Shown: positions 35,381 to 44,880, counted from the first letter of the stretch. The stretch is 64,000 nt of DNA from Shiella aurantiaca (GCA_030412945.1 JAUHJS010000004.1:62001-126000), one strand, 5' to 3'. Numbers and translations: made by a program. Notes: generated by a model from the letters alone, not told the origin.

Positions 35381-36772
35381 ATGTCAACGTCTACCCAAGC
35401 GGATGTAAACATCACCAAATACCTATCCGCCAACAAAGAGCGATTCATGAACGAATTGTTCGATTTGCTCCGCATTCCTTCGGTAAGTGCCGACAGCAAA
35501 TTTAAGGCGGATGTGCAGCGCACGGCTGAGTTTTTGAAAGAGAAATTGATAGCCGCTGGTGCTGATAAAGTGGAGGTTTGCCCTACGGCTGGCCATCCGA
35601 TTGTGTATGGAGAAAAAATGGTGGACCCTAGCTGGCCCACGATTTTGGTGTATGGCCACTATGATGTGCAACCTGCCGACCCGTATGAACTGTGGAATTC
35701 TCCGCCTTTTGAGCCGGTGATTAAAGACGGGAAGATTTATGCACGCGGTGCCTGCGATGACAAGGGGCAAATGTATATGCACGTGAAGGCGTTTGAGGCG
35801 CTTATGGCCAATGATTCACTTTCGTGCAATGTGAAGTTTATGATTGAAGGCGAAGAGGAAATCGGTTCGGATAACCTGGAAATCTTCGTAAAAAACAATA
35901 AAGAAAAGCTGAAGGCCGATATGGTGTTGATTTCTGACACCAGCATTATCAGCAACGAAACGCCTTCTATTACCGTGGGCTTGCGTGGCTTGAGCTATTT
36001 GGAAGTGGAAGTGACCGGACCCAACCGCGATTTGCACTCAGGTGCCTATGGTGGGGCGGTGGCCAATCCTATCAATGTGCTTTGCCAGATGATTGCTTCC
36101 TTGCACGATGAGAACAACCGCATTACCATTCCGGGATTTTACGAAAAGGTGCAGGAAATGACGGAAGCTTATCGCAAACAGCTGAACGAATCGCCTTTCA
36201 ACCTAGACGAGTATAAAAAAGAACTGGACATAGCCGATGTGCGTGGGGAAAAAGGCTACACTACCTTGGAACGTACAGGTATTCGCCCTACTTTGGATGT
36301 AAACGGAATTTGGGGTGGCTATACTGGTGAAGGTGCCAAAACGGTGCTTCCGTCTAAGGCATTTGCCAAAATTTCGATGCGCCTTGTGCCCGACCAAGAT
36401 AATAAAGAGATTACCGAACTCTTCACCAAGCATTTCAAAGCCATTGCGCCTAAGAGTGTAAAAGTAGAAGTACGTCCACACCATGGCGGTCAGCCGGCCG
36501 TGGTGCCTACCGACTCGGTAGAATACCGTGCCGCCAGCTTGGCTTTTGAAGAGGCCTGGGGTAAAACACCTGTGCCTACCCGCGATGGAGGAAGTATTCC
36601 GATTGTGAGCTTGTTCCAAAAAGAACTTGGTTTGAATTCGGTGCTTTTGGGCTTTGGGCTAGATACCGATGCCATCCACTCGCCTAATGAGAACTTTGGT
36701 GTGTTCAATTTCTACAAGGGAATAGAAACCATTATTTTGTTCCACAAGCACTATGCGGCTTGCAAAAAGTAA
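35381..36772 (+). CDS. M20 family dipeptidase/carboxypeptidase
   Basis: Zinc-dependent exopeptidase of 463 residues that hydrolyses dipeptides or small peptides in the cytoplasm (no signal peptide). Metal and catalytic residues are in VYGHYDVQPADP (first His and catalytic Asp), ARGACDDKGQMYMHVK (bridging Asp), MIEGEEEIGSDNL (catalytic Glu and metal Glu), with a dimerisation domain in between and the distal metal His in DAIHSPNENFGV. Start ATG 35381 is supported by the preceding -7 box and by the frame's spurious upstream residues. A terminator follows at 36794. Confidence 0.93.
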   Translation: MSTSTQADVNITKYLSANKERFMNELFDLLRIPSVSADSKFKADVQRTAEFLKEKLIAAGADKVEVCPTAGHPIVYGEKMVDPSWPTILVYGHYDVQPADPYELWNSPPFEPVIKDGKIYARGACDDKGQMYMHVKAFEALMANDSLSCNVKFMIEGEEEIGSDNLEIFVKNNKEKLKADMVLISDTSIISNETPSITVGLRGLSYLEVEVTGPNRDLHSGAYGGAVANPINVLCQMIASLHDENNRITIPGFYEKVQEMTEAYRKQLNESPFNLDEYKKELDIADVRGEKGYTTLERTGIRPTLDVNGIWGGYTGEGAKTVLPSKAFAKISMRLVPDQDNKEITELFTKHFKAIAPKSVKVEVRPHHGGQPAVVPTDSVEYRAASLAFEEAWGKTPVPTRDGGSIPIVSLFQKELGLNSVLLGFGLDTDAIHSPNENFGVFNFYKGIETIILFHKHYAACKK

Positions 36773-36793
36773 AAGAAACAAACTTAATCGAAG

Positions 36794-36820
36794 AGCCTCA
36801 TGTTATACGTGAGGCTTTTT
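36794..36820 (+). terminator. Terminator after the M20 peptidase gene
   Basis: AGCCTCA (36794-36800) pairs with TGAGGCT (36810-36816) around a 9-base loop, followed by a run of T. Stem and U-tract meet the form of an intrinsic terminator. Confidence 0.8.
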
Positions 36821-36938
36821 TGTTTAAGCCCGTACAGGGAAATGCCGCCTGTCAGACATTCGGGCGAACTTTTGGAGAAATATCCTAACTTAGCCTTGTG
36901 TTGTGCGTAAATCGCAGGCATATCGAAAACCAATAGCA

Positions 36939-39077
36939 ATGAAGAAACTATTTGTACTTTCCCTCAGCGTATGGGGAATTTTTTTGGCACTAAGTGCATC
37001 AGCTCAAATCTTAAAACCCATTACGTGGCGCCTCGACCGCTCACAAAATGAAGTGCAGGTGGGTCAAGAGCTGGAGCTGATTTTTAAAGCCACTATCGAT
37101 AAAGATTGGTACCTCTATTCTACCGACTTCGACCCGGAGCTTGGGCCCATGGTAACGGAGTTCAACTTTGTGACCAATGATAGCTACGAACTAGTAGGCG
37201 GTATTCAGCCAATCAACCCCAAGAAAAAATACGATGACATCTGGGAAGGCGAGTACACCTATTTCTCAGGAAAAGGGGAGTTCAGACAAAAAATTAAAGT
37301 AAAATCGGAGAAGCTTAAAATCGAAGGTTCGTATTCCTACCAGGTTTGTTCGGATATCGATGGTAAATGTATCCCTTTTGAAGACGACTTTGTATTCGAT
37401 GGCTTTGTGGTAAAACCAGCTGCTGCTAAAAGTGCGACTGCTATAAGCGAAACCCCAAAAGCTGAAACGGAGAACAAAGCGCTTGCCTCCACTTCGGAAG
37501 ATAGCACGAAAGCGTCTGTTGTAGCAAAAGTCGATTCTGCAACAAACTCGGCTAAGCCGGAAGCGTCTTCGGAAACGAAAGTAGCTATTGACCTTAGTCA
37601 AAAATCTTCCGATGATCCGTACAGCCTTTTAGGCTTTATGTTTTTTGCTTTTTTGGGTGGGTTGGCCGCTTTGCTCACGCCTTGCGTGTTCCCCATGATT
37701 CCGATGACGGTGACTTTCTTCACCGGAAAAAGTAAAAGCCGTTCTGATGCTATTCTGAAAGCCTTGGTATATGGCTTTTCTATCATTTTCATTTACACGG
37801 TGTTTGGTACGCTGGTGGCGGCCATCAATGGGCCTGAGTTTGCCAACTGGCTAAGTACGCACTGGTTGCCCAATGTGCTTTTCTTCCTCATTTTCTTTGT
37901 GTTTGCCTTGGCATTTCTTGGTATGTTTGAGCTTACGTTACCCAGCAGCTGGGTAAATAAAATGGATCAAAAGGCCGATAGAGGTGGATGGGCCGGAGTG
38001 TTTTTTATGGCCTTCACTTTGGTATTGGTTTCTTTTTCCTGCACGGGGCCTATTGTGGGTAGCTTATTGGTAGAATCGGCCGGAGGCCAAATCATCAAGC
38101 CCGTACTCGGCATGTTTGCCTTCTCTTTAGCTTTTGCTTTGCCGTTTACCTTGTTTGCGATTTTTCCTGAATGGCTAAAATCTCTGCCCAAATCGGGTGG
38201 CTGGCTCAACTCCGTAAAGGTGGTACTTGGCTTTTTGGAATTGGCCTTGGCACTTAAGTTTTTGAGCGTGGCCGATCAGGTGTACCACTGGGGCATCCTC
38301 GACCGCGAAATCTATCTAGCTTTCTGGATTGTCATTTTCAGTTTGCTGGGTCTGTACTTCTTGGGCAAAATCCGCTTGCCGCACGATAGCGCCATCGAGA
38401 AGATATCCGTTCCGCGTGTGCTTATGGCCGTGGTTACCTTCACTTTTGTGGTATACCTTATTCCGGGCATGTTTGGTGCTCCGCTCAAAGGTTTGGCCGG
38501 CTATCTGCCTCCTCAGGCCACGCATGACTTTAACCTGACCGAAATCATCCGCCAAAATGCAGGAAACGGCACGGCTAAAGCAGAGGTTTCGAGCCTCTGC
38601 GATACACCCAAGTACAGCGATATGCTCCACCTACCGCATGGTTTGGAAGGATACTTTGATTACGAACAAGCATTGGCCTGCGCCCGGGAGCAAAAGAAAC
38701 CCTTATTTATCGACTTCACCGGACATGGCTGTGTAAACTGTCGGGAAATGGAGGCGCGCGTATGGTCTAATCCGGAAGTGCTAAAGCGTTTGAAGAATGA
38801 TTTTGTGGTAGTAGCACTCTATGTAGATGAAAAAACCGAACTGCCTGAAAGCGAGTGGTATACCTCTACTTATGATAATAAGGTGAAAAAATCCATCGGT
38901 AAGCAAAATGCCGATTTGCAGATTACGCGCTACAATAATAATGCGCAGCCTTTTTATGTGATTTTGGATGGAGAGGAAAATGTGCTGATTCAGCCGCTTG
39001 CCTATGATTTAGATGTGAGTCATTTCATCGAGTTCCTCGATACGGCCAAGAAAAACTACGCAAGCAATAGTCAATAA
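36939..39077 (+). CDS. dsbD: Thiol:disulfide interchange protein DsbD
   Basis: Moves reducing power from cytoplasmic thioredoxin to periplasmic thiol proteins. About 712 residues with all three DsbD parts: a signal peptide and N-terminal periplasmic beta domain (about 20-160; the pair of Cys in YSYQVCSDIDGKCIPF), a Lys/Ala/Ser-rich linker (about 160-225), an eight-helix membrane domain containing LTPCVFPMIPMT and SFSCTGPIVGSL, whose cysteines are the membrane redox pair, and a C-terminal thioredoxin domain with GHGCVNCREME. The start MKKLFVLS at 36939 was chosen since it begins the signal peptide; an in-frame codon lies at 36903. A strong terminator follows. Confidence 0.94.
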   Translation: MKKLFVLSLSVWGIFLALSASAQILKPITWRLDRSQNEVQVGQELELIFKATIDKDWYLYSTDFDPELGPMVTEFNFVTNDSYELVGGIQPINPKKKYDDIWEGEYTYFSGKGEFRQKIKVKSEKLKIEGSYSYQVCSDIDGKCIPFEDDFVFDGFVVKPAAAKSATAISETPKAETENKALASTSEDSTKASVVAKVDSATNSAKPEASSETKVAIDLSQKSSDDPYSLLGFMFFAFLGGLAALLTPCVFPMIPMTVTFFTGKSKSRSDAILKALVYGFSIIFIYTVFGTLVAAINGPEFANWLSTHWLPNVLFFLIFFVFALAFLGMFELTLPSSWVNKMDQKADRGGWAGVFFMAFTLVLVSFSCTGPIVGSLLVESAGGQIIKPVLGMFAFSLAFALPFTLFAIFPEWLKSLPKSGGWLNSVKVVLGFLELALALKFLSVADQVYHWGILDREIYLAFWIVIFSLLGLYFLGKIRLPHDSAIEKISVPRVLMAVVTFTFVVYLIPGMFGAPLKGLAGYLPPQATHDFNLTEIIRQNAGNGTAKAEVSSLCDTPKYSDMLHLPHGLEGYFDYEQALACAREQKKPLFIDFTGHGCVNCREMEARVWSNPEVLKRLKNDFVVVALYVDEKTELPESEWYTSTYDNKVKKSIGKQNADLQITRYNNNAQPFYVILDGEENVLIQPLAYDLDVSHFIEFLDTAKKNYASNSQ

Positions 39078-39083
39078 TCCATA

Positions 39084-39119
39084 AAAAAGCCCCTGATAAC
39101 GTATTATCAGGGGCTTTTT
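39084..39119. terminator. Bidirectional hairpin terminator between dsbD and the charged exported gene
   Basis: AAAAAGCCCCTGATAA (39084-39099) pairs perfectly with TTATCAGGGGCTTTTT (39104-39119) around a CGTA loop. The A- and T-rich outer arms give a U-tract in both directions, and the flanking genes converge here. Confidence 0.9.
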
Positions 39120-39134
39120 ACTTTATATCTCTTT

Positions 39135-39833
39135 TTATTCTTCTCCTTCGCTTTCCTCTTCTTCCACTTCAGCCGAGTCATCGCCTTCCTGCTCTTCCTC
39201 TTTGCCCAACTTCGCTTTTTCCTTTTTCACTTTCTCTTCCATGGCTTTCACCTTGCGGTCGGCCTCATCCACTTTGCCTTTCTTTTCATTATACTCGGCA
39301 TCGGTGATCTCCTTTTTCTGCTTTTTCTCTTCTAAGCGAACTTTTGCCTCCTCTACTTTTTTGCGGGCTTCGGCCACTTTGGCTTCACTCCCATTCATTT
39401 TCTCTTCCGATTTTTTCACGGCTTCTTCCGCCTTGGCTTTGGCCTCTTCGGAACGCAGCTCGCCAAATTCCCGTCCGCTCATTTCGCCCTTATCTTTTCC
39501 GTAGGCATTACCGGAATTGTCTTTGGCTTCCTTATCCTTTTTCTCTTTTTTGCTTTTCACGCTATCCTCGGCTTCACCCGCGCCCATGTCGGATGTATCG
39601 TCTTCCTCTTCTTCGCTGGCCTCCTCTTTATCCGAAGGTTTGCCTTTATCACCGGGCTTGCCCTTATCACCTGATTTTCCGCGCTCGATTTCTTCTTTAT
39701 TCTTGTCTTTATCTTTTACTTCTTTCTTTTCTTCCTTCTTCCCGGGTTTCTCCGGTTTTTCTTGCGCCAATAAGGGAGCAGCACTTAAGATCAGCGCCAA
39801 ACTCCATACATAAATAAGTACTTTGGTTTTCAT
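39135..39833 (-). CDS. Highly charged, Lys/Glu-rich exported protein
   Basis: A 232-residue protein with a signal peptide (cut after LLAQ near residue 24) and a mature part made almost only of Lys, Glu, Asp, Gly and Ala. It includes DKGKPGDKGKP repeats (about 56-67), an acidic run (SEEEEDDTSD) and a long predicted coiled coil (about 125-215, KAKAEEAVKKSEEKMNGSEA and on). Such a sequence is extended and probably binds surfaces, nucleic acid or other coiled coils, but no role can be assigned. The lipoprotein gene at 39845 lies 11 bases upstream on the same strand, so they are probably co-transcribed. Confidence 0.6.
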   Translation of the reverse strand: MKTKVLIYVWSLALILSAAPLLAQEKPEKPGKKEEKKEVKDKDKNKEEIERGKSGDKGKPGDKGKPSDKEEASEEEEDDTSDMGAGEAEDSVKSKKEKKDKEAKDNSGNAYGKDKGEMSGREFGELRSEEAKAKAEEAVKKSEEKMNGSEAKVAEARKKVEEAKVRLEEKKQKKEITDAEYNEKKGKVDEADRKVKAMEEKVKKEKAKLGKEEEQEGDDSAEVEEEESEGEE

Positions 39834-39844
39834 AAAGGGGGTGG

Positions 39845-40060
39845 TTAAATGTCTTTCAATAATTCATCTACTTCAGCAGCTACGGAATCTACTTCCGATT
39901 CTACTTCCTGAACGGCCTCGTTCATTTCTTGCGTGATAGAATCTACTTTTTGCAATTCGAGGGCTTTTTCTTCCTCAGGATTGGCTTTTTTCTCTCCGCT
40001 TCCGCAGGCACTTAGGATCAGTATCGAAAGCAAGCATAAGCTAAAAGTGGTTTTTTTCAT
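39845..40060 (-). CDS. Small lipoprotein
   Basis: A 71-residue lipoprotein precursor: signal peptide with lipobox LSAC (Cys at 19), then a short acidic coiled coil (about 28-70, rich in Glu, Val and Ser). After lipidation the mature part is only about 52 residues. It is 11 bases upstream of the charged exported protein gene. The pairing of a lipid-anchored helix with a charged helical partner suggests they bind each other, which is an inference. Confidence 0.65.
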   Translation of the reverse strand: MKKTTFSLCLLSILILSACGSGEKKANPEEEKALELQKVDSITQEMNEAVQEVESEVDSVAAEVDELLKDI

Positions 40061-40300
40061 AGGTAATTGATTTTGGTTAATTGAATTTAAGTCTCTTTTT
40101 GGCTTTTAGCAAGATATTATCAGGGTAAATCCTATTATCAAAAAATCACAACTCTTATCATTTTGAGAAACTTTTTTGGTTGATTGTAAAAAATATACTA
40201 TTGATTATCAGTTGTTTAAATACATGGTTCGGAATTTATGGTTTTGGCACGACCCTTTGCACGGCATTTGAATATAGAAAATCGAATCAATTATCTATAA

Positions 40301-41218
40301 ATGATGAAAACGAGAAATCAACTTTTTAAACTATCCGCTGCTCTTCTGGTAAGTGCTGGCGTTTTGGCTTCATGTACAGATAATGAAAACGTGGCCGGAA
40401 AGGGAAAAGCGAGTGTATACTTGACCGATGCCCCTATTGATGCTGAAAATGTAACTGGTGTATATATTTCTGTTATGGGCGTAGAACTTAACGGGCCCAA
40501 TGGTTGGGTTACCGTTAGTTCTTTCGAAGAACCCAAATCCTTGAACCTTTTGGATTATCAAAATGGGGAAAGTTATTTTCTAGCTGATCAGACCATGGAT
40601 GCCGGTGTCTATTCTGAGGCGCGCTTGATTCTGGATATTACCGAAAAGTCTGAAAGCAGTCGTAACGTAACTCCGGGTTGTTATTTGGAGTTCGCCAATG
40701 GCGAAGTGCAGCCTTTATTTGTGCCTAGCGGTTCGCAAAGCGGCTACAAAGCCAAAGGTGACTTCACCATTTCAGCCAATAGCACAACCGATGTGATTAT
40801 CGATTTCGATGTACGCAAGGCGGTTGTGGAGGCTGGAAATTCTGGTCAGTATATCTTAAAACCTGTGCTTCGCTTAGTTTCCAATGAAAACATCGGGAAC
40901 ATTAATGGAACCATCAATTCTTCTTTGACCAATTATAGCAAAGTGGTGGTCTTCATTTATGAAAACGACACCTTTACTGAAGCGGAACTTGAAACTACGG
41001 ATAGCAGCAATGGATTTGACAATGCCGTTTCTAGTGCTTTAGTTAATGAAGCGGGTGAGTTTACCTTGGCCTTTATCAACCAAGGAACTTACGATTTATA
41101 CTTTGTAGCTTACGATCAAGAGGGCAGTTCACTTAGCCTTATTGGGGAGCAGCAAGATGTGGAAGTAAAAGCACAAACTGACACCGAAATATCATTAGAA
41201 CTTGAAATATCACTTTAA
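40301..41218 (+). CDS. DUF4382 lipoprotein
   Basis: A 305-residue lipoprotein with a lipobox (LASC, Cys near 24) and a DUF4382 domain (about 35-190) recognisable from the opening KASVYLTDAPIDAENVTGVYI and the later GVYSEARLILDI. The C-terminal third (about 195-305) looks like a carboxypeptidase-regulatory-like beta sandwich (GNINGTINSSLTNYSKVVVF). Function is unknown; DUF4382 proteins are surface-anchored in Bacteroidota. The ATG at 40301 is followed by an equally good ATG at 40304. A hairpin terminator lies just past the stop. Confidence 0.8.
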   Translation: MMKTRNQLFKLSAALLVSAGVLASCTDNENVAGKGKASVYLTDAPIDAENVTGVYISVMGVELNGPNGWVTVSSFEEPKSLNLLDYQNGESYFLADQTMDAGVYSEARLILDITEKSESSRNVTPGCYLEFANGEVQPLFVPSGSQSGYKAKGDFTISANSTTDVIIDFDVRKAVVEAGNSGQYILKPVLRLVSNENIGNINGTINSSLTNYSKVVVFIYENDTFTEAELETTDSSNGFDNAVSSALVNEAGEFTLAFINQGTYDLYFVAYDQEGSSLSLIGEQQDVEVKAQTDTEISLELEISL

Positions 41219-41241
41219 TATAATCCTTACACACAAATCAA

Positions 41242-42144
41242 TCAGTAATAAAGGGGCTTGATATTCAAGCCTCTTTTTTTTGTGTATTCCAAAGCCGGAA
41301 AGGGTATTTTCAGCACATTCAATGCCTTAAAAGTCTTTTTCAGCCAAGGCCGTGAAGTTGGAATACGCGTAAAATCCACATCGAGACTAAGCAAAAACTG
41401 ACGTTCGCGGGTTAAAACAGGGGCTAGCTTTCCATCGATAACACGAGGATTAGTAAATTCACCCAACATCCCATCTCCGCTATACCCCACCGCTAGATTG
41501 AGCCAAGCGGGCACTTTAGCCTGATGAAAAATCGAACGGATATTGGCCGAGAGCCAATAGGTTTGGGAGTTGTAATCTAAAAAAAGCTGTTCCAAGGGAT
41601 TGGCACCCAGATAATCGGGTCGATATTGAGCATATTCCGAAGGATAGTACGAAAACTTCATCACCACTTTCTGTTCATCCCAAAAGCCTTCTTGCGTGAT
41701 AAACAATAAAGAACCTAAGGTATTAGCAGCTACATCGCCCGGTGAGAAGCCATAGTCTTCATAAATCCCATCGAATATTTCTACCGGAAGCTGCAACACA
41801 AAACCCAAAGTTCCGCCAAAAAGCAAGGCTTTGCCTTTACTCACCCCCGACCAGCGCAAAGCATGATAGCCTGCCTTACTTTCTTGATAGGCCACAAACG
41901 AGTGGGCCAACTTATCCATTTGCAAATAGCCCGCGTTATCGTTGTACCAATGAAAAGGCACACGCTCCCAATCGCGGTACCAGATTTCGCTTAGGTACAA
42001 CATTCCACCCACGTAAAAAGCCGTTTCCACTCCGCTTACCAGCAGCAAGCGCTTTTTGTTGATAGTTTGGGCAGACGAATCCGATTGGGCAATTGCGCCA
42101 ATGGCAAGCACATATAGTAAAAGAAAAAGTATGGCTCTTTTCAT
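41242..42144 (-). CDS. DUF2279-family exported/membrane protein
   Basis: A 300-residue protein with a signal peptide (MKRAILF, cut near residue 20) and a DUF2279-type pattern: VETAFYVGGMLYLSEIWYRDW, DKLAHSFVAYQESKAGYHAL and GFSPGDVAANTLGSLLF. Members are Bacteroidota membrane or lipid-modified proteins of unknown role. The start at 42144 was chosen over 42162 for the signal peptide. Its upstream neighbour on the same strand is the beta-helix lipoprotein gene 68 bases away. Confidence 0.7.
   Translation of the reverse strand: MKRAILFLLLYVLAIGAIAQSDSSAQTINKKRLLLVSGVETAFYVGGMLYLSEIWYRDWERVPFHWYNDNAGYLQMDKLAHSFVAYQESKAGYHALRWSGVSKGKALLFGGTLGFVLQLPVEIFDGIYEDYGFSPGDVAANTLGSLLFITQEGFWDEQKVVMKFSYYPSEYAQYRPDYLGANPLEQLFLDYNSQTYWLSANIRSIFHQAKVPAWLNLAVGYSGDGMLGEFTNPRVIDGKLAPVLTRERQFLLSLDVDFTRIPTSRPWLKKTFKALNVLKIPFPALEYTKKRGLNIKPLYY
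41252..41281 (+). terminator. Terminator after the DUF4382 lipoprotein gene
   Basis: AGGGGCTTG pairs with CAAGCCTCT (one G-U pair) around a 5-base loop, followed by eight T. It overlaps the last codons of the convergent DUF2279 gene. Confidence 0.7.
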
Positions 42145-42212
42145 GAACTGGAATTGGTACATCCAAACTAAAGAAAAGAAGGCAGAACTGGTAAAAAGGA
42201 CTAGTCGAATTT

Positions 42213-43595
42213 TTATTCTTCTACCCGTTCGTAGGCACCCATATCGGGTTGTGCGCCTCTCGCTTGTCCTTTCAAATCCAAGAGTATAGTACTGGGGGCT
42301 GCGCGGTCTTTGGCGGGCGAGAGCGTATCTAATGAATAATCGAAGCGGATAGGGTTTTTAAAGCGGGGATCTTCATTCCTCTGGCTGGCATTTCCGTCCC
42401 AAAGAGGCAATTGGCTTTTCACCAGATTGTGCGATTGGAAAAACGTCAGCGGATGGGTTTCGCTTTCTATTAGTACTTCCTCGTCAAAATTACCATAAAT
42501 GATGCTGTTCTGAAAACGAATATCCAAGGGTTGAGTAAGTTCGCTACCGTCATTCAGCATCACACGATCAGAAAACAAAAGCGAAGCGTTATCGCGAAAC
42601 ATCCCAATGCCCAAATTGGCAAAGGTACAATGCTGATAGTCGTACCGACCTCCCCCAAAATGCCCAGCTAGGTAATCAGCACAGTTCGCCACCAAAGTGT
42701 TCTCCGCGGTAATGTTGGCATTTACTGCGATGATGCCCGCATTAAACATGTTCTCCATCACGCAGCCAGATAGCTGTATATCAATGGATTGTTCGGGCTT
42801 AGCTCCCAGAAGGTTGATGCCAAAATTGGCATTGCGCAAGGTGGTATAAGCCAAGCGATTATTGCGGCTTCCTTCCAAAAACACCAATCCTCCCCACTGA
42901 CCGGGGATATTTTTGTATGCCTCCTCCAAGCGAAGCTGCTGAAAAACCACTCTATTGTCGGGAGTGCCTTCACTCAGCAAAGTTCCTTCCACAAAAAAGA
43001 GAGCGTCCTTTTCCAAGTAAATCTGGGCACCAGCCGCTATCCGCAGTTCGCACAACGAATCCACCAATACCGCCCGTTGGATTACGTAAGGCTTATCGGC
43101 CAGCCATGTTGTGTTGCAGGCAATTACGGAGTCTTTCAAGAAATGTGCATCCTGTCCCCAGGATATCAGCTTCACCTCTTGCCTTGTGCCGTTGGTTTCA
43201 AACACGATAGAATCTTTCAACAAAAAAGGGCTCAAGGTATTGTTCATCTCCGGATTCACCTCCACCAGCAGTAATATGCTGTCTTGGCCAAGAATTACCT
43301 GATCGCGAAATGACTTTCCCTTCACACCATTCACGGTAAGGGTAAAATACGAATCTTCCTCAGCACCTAGGCGAATCTGACTTATTTTCACCGCTTCGTG
43401 GGCGGTATTGCGCACCCGCAAGCGCTTGGTTACGCTCGGTAAGGTAGAAAATAAGGTATCAAAAGAAAGGGTATCCGCTGAAAACGATAGCTCTATCCCC
43501 TCGCGGTTAGTGATTTTTTCATCTATGGGCGTGCAGGAAAATACCCACGAAGCGGACAAAAAAAGTATGAGGAAGTTTCTGAGCAATTTAGTCAA
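42213..43595 (-). CDS. Lipoprotein with right-handed beta-helix, TTG start
   Basis: About 460 residues. From the TTG at 43595 the signal sequence reads MTKLLRNFLILFLSASWVFSC, a lipobox signal, so the mature protein begins at that Cys. A beta-sandwich-like part follows (about 35-190), then a parallel beta-helix (about 200-420) with repeats such as GGLVFLEGSRNNRLAYTTLR and NAGIIAVNANITAENTL, as in pectate-lyase-like carbohydrate-binding or polysaccharide-degrading proteins. Catalytic residues cannot be named. The TTG overlaps the TAA of prfA by 8 bases (ATTGACTAA), suggesting coupling; no ATG fits. Confidence 0.75.
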   Translation of the reverse strand: MTKLLRNFLILFLSASWVFSCTPIDEKITNREGIELSFSADTLSFDTLFSTLPSVTKRLRVRNTAHEAVKISQIRLGAEEDSYFTLTVNGVKGKSFRDQVILGQDSILLLVEVNPEMNNTLSPFLLKDSIVFETNGTRQEVKLISWGQDAHFLKDSVIACNTTWLADKPYVIQRAVLVDSLCELRIAAGAQIYLEKDALFFVEGTLLSEGTPDNRVVFQQLRLEEAYKNIPGQWGGLVFLEGSRNNRLAYTTLRNANFGINLLGAKPEQSIDIQLSGCVMENMFNAGIIAVNANITAENTLVANCADYLAGHFGGGRYDYQHCTFANLGIGMFRDNASLLFSDRVMLNDGSELTQPLDIRFQNSIIYGNFDEEVLIESETHPLTFFQSHNLVKSQLPLWDGNASQRNEDPRFKNPIRFDYSLDTLSPAKDRAAPSTILLDLKGQARGAQPDMGAYERVEE

Positions 43596-44661
43596 TGCTT
43601 CCGTCTTTAAGTTTTTCAGCGTTTTCGGCAATACGCAGTTCTTCGATAAAGTCTTGAATCTCCCCATCCATCACCACCGGAAGATTGTGCACCGTATAAC
43701 CAATGCGGTGATCGGTTACCCGGCCTTGCGGATAGTTATAGGTACGAATTTTATCGGAGCGATCGCCACTACCTACCATAGATTTGCGCTGGGCGCCCAC
43801 GGCATCGTTGTGCTTCTTCAGTTCGATTTCATAAATACGCGAGCGCAATACCTTCAAGGCCTTTTCAAAGTTTTTGATTTGCGATTTTTCATCTTGGCAA
43901 CTTACCACAATGCCCGAAGGAATATGGGTAAGGCGAACAGCCGAGTAGGTAGTGTTTACAGACTGACCACCCGGACCGCTGGAGCAAAAGGTATCTTTTC
44001 GAATATCGTTCATATTCAGCTCTACCTCCACTTCTTCCATTTCAGGAAGTACGGCCACACTGGCCGCAGAGGTATGAATACGTCCTTGCGTTTCGGTAGC
44101 GGGTACGCGCTGCACACGGTGCACACCCGATTCAAACTTGAGCGAACCGTACACATCATCGCCCGATACTTGGCAGATAATTTCTTTATAGCCTCCAGAA
44201 CTGGCTTCGGTAAGGTCTAGCACAGAAAGTTTCCATTTCTTTTTTTCGGCAAAGCGCTGATACATACGGAACAAATCGCCCACAAAAATACCTGCTTCAT
44301 CGCCCCCGGTTCCGGCACGGATTTCCAAAATGGCATCCTTACTATCATTGGGGTCTTTTGGAATCATCATTTTTTTCAGCTCATCTTCCAAAATCTCCTC
44401 CCGAGGGTAGAGCTCGTCTAGCTCGGCTTTGGCCATCTCCCTGAAATCTGGGTCTTTTTCGGTTTCTAAAATGCGCTTGGTGTTGCTGATGTTCTCCAGC
44501 ACATTTTTATATTCCTTATATTTTATGACGATTTTTTCTAGCTCTTTGTATTCTTTGTTCAGCTTTGAATACTTGCTCATATCCGTCATAGTAGCCGGAT
44601 CTAGCAAGATTTTGCTTACATCTTCAAATCGTTCGCGAATGGCCTCAAGCTTTTCAATCAT
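43588..44661 (-). CDS. prfA: Peptide chain release factor 1
   Basis: Recognises UAA and UAG and triggers peptide release on the ribosome. The 357-residue protein has the standard domains: the codon-reading domain with the PxT-type tripeptide (PAT, in RVPATETQGRIHTS, about residue 187), marking RF1 rather than RF2, and the GGQ loop SSGPGGQSVNTTYS (about 227-240). It continues to the family C-terminus (RVTDHRIGYTVHNLP). A TAATTTTG box on the minus strand at 44681-44688 resembles a -7 element 20 bases before the ATG. Confidence 0.97.
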   Translation of the reverse strand: MIEKLEAIRERFEDVSKILLDPATMTDMSKYSKLNKEYKELEKIVIKYKEYKNVLENISNTKRILETEKDPDFREMAKAELDELYPREEILEDELKKMMIPKDPNDSKDAILEIRAGTGGDEAGIFVGDLFRMYQRFAEKKKWKLSVLDLTEASSGGYKEIICQVSGDDVYGSLKFESGVHRVQRVPATETQGRIHTSAASVAVLPEMEEVEVELNMNDIRKDTFCSSGPGGQSVNTTYSAVRLTHIPSGIVVSCQDEKSQIKNFEKALKVLRSRIYEIELKKHNDAVGAQRKSMVGSGDRSDKIRTYNYPQGRVTDHRIGYTVHNLPVVMDGEIQDFIEELRIAENAEKLKDGSID

Positions 44662-44680
44662 ACCTCATTTATCTAATTTG

Positions 44681-44688
44681 CAAAATTA
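44681..44688 (-). promoter_or_regulatory. Possible -7 element of prfA
   Basis: Read on the minus strand the sequence is TAATTTTG, matching TAnnTTTG, 19 bases before the prfA ATG. No convincing -33 box was seen. Confidence 0.35.
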
Positions 44689-44880
44689 GTAAACTTTATG
44701 ATATTTGGTTTGGCATAACTCTTGTATTAGGGCTAGTAGGTAAAACGAAAGCTGCTCGCAGGAAGTATAAAACCCAACAAAGAATAATGCAAATTGGTCG
44801 TAACTTTTAAAACAATCAGTAACCAATTTGATATTTTTTACATACTTTTATACAATCCAACAGGTGGCGATAATCTATTT

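Noticed and set aside
39344-39817. 157-codon plus-strand frame over the charged exported protein
   Set aside because: Explained by low-complexity Lys/Glu codons read in reverse.
43408-44220. 270-codon plus-strand frame over prfA and the beta-helix lipoprotein
   Set aside because: Spans the opposite strand of two solid genes; no domain visible.
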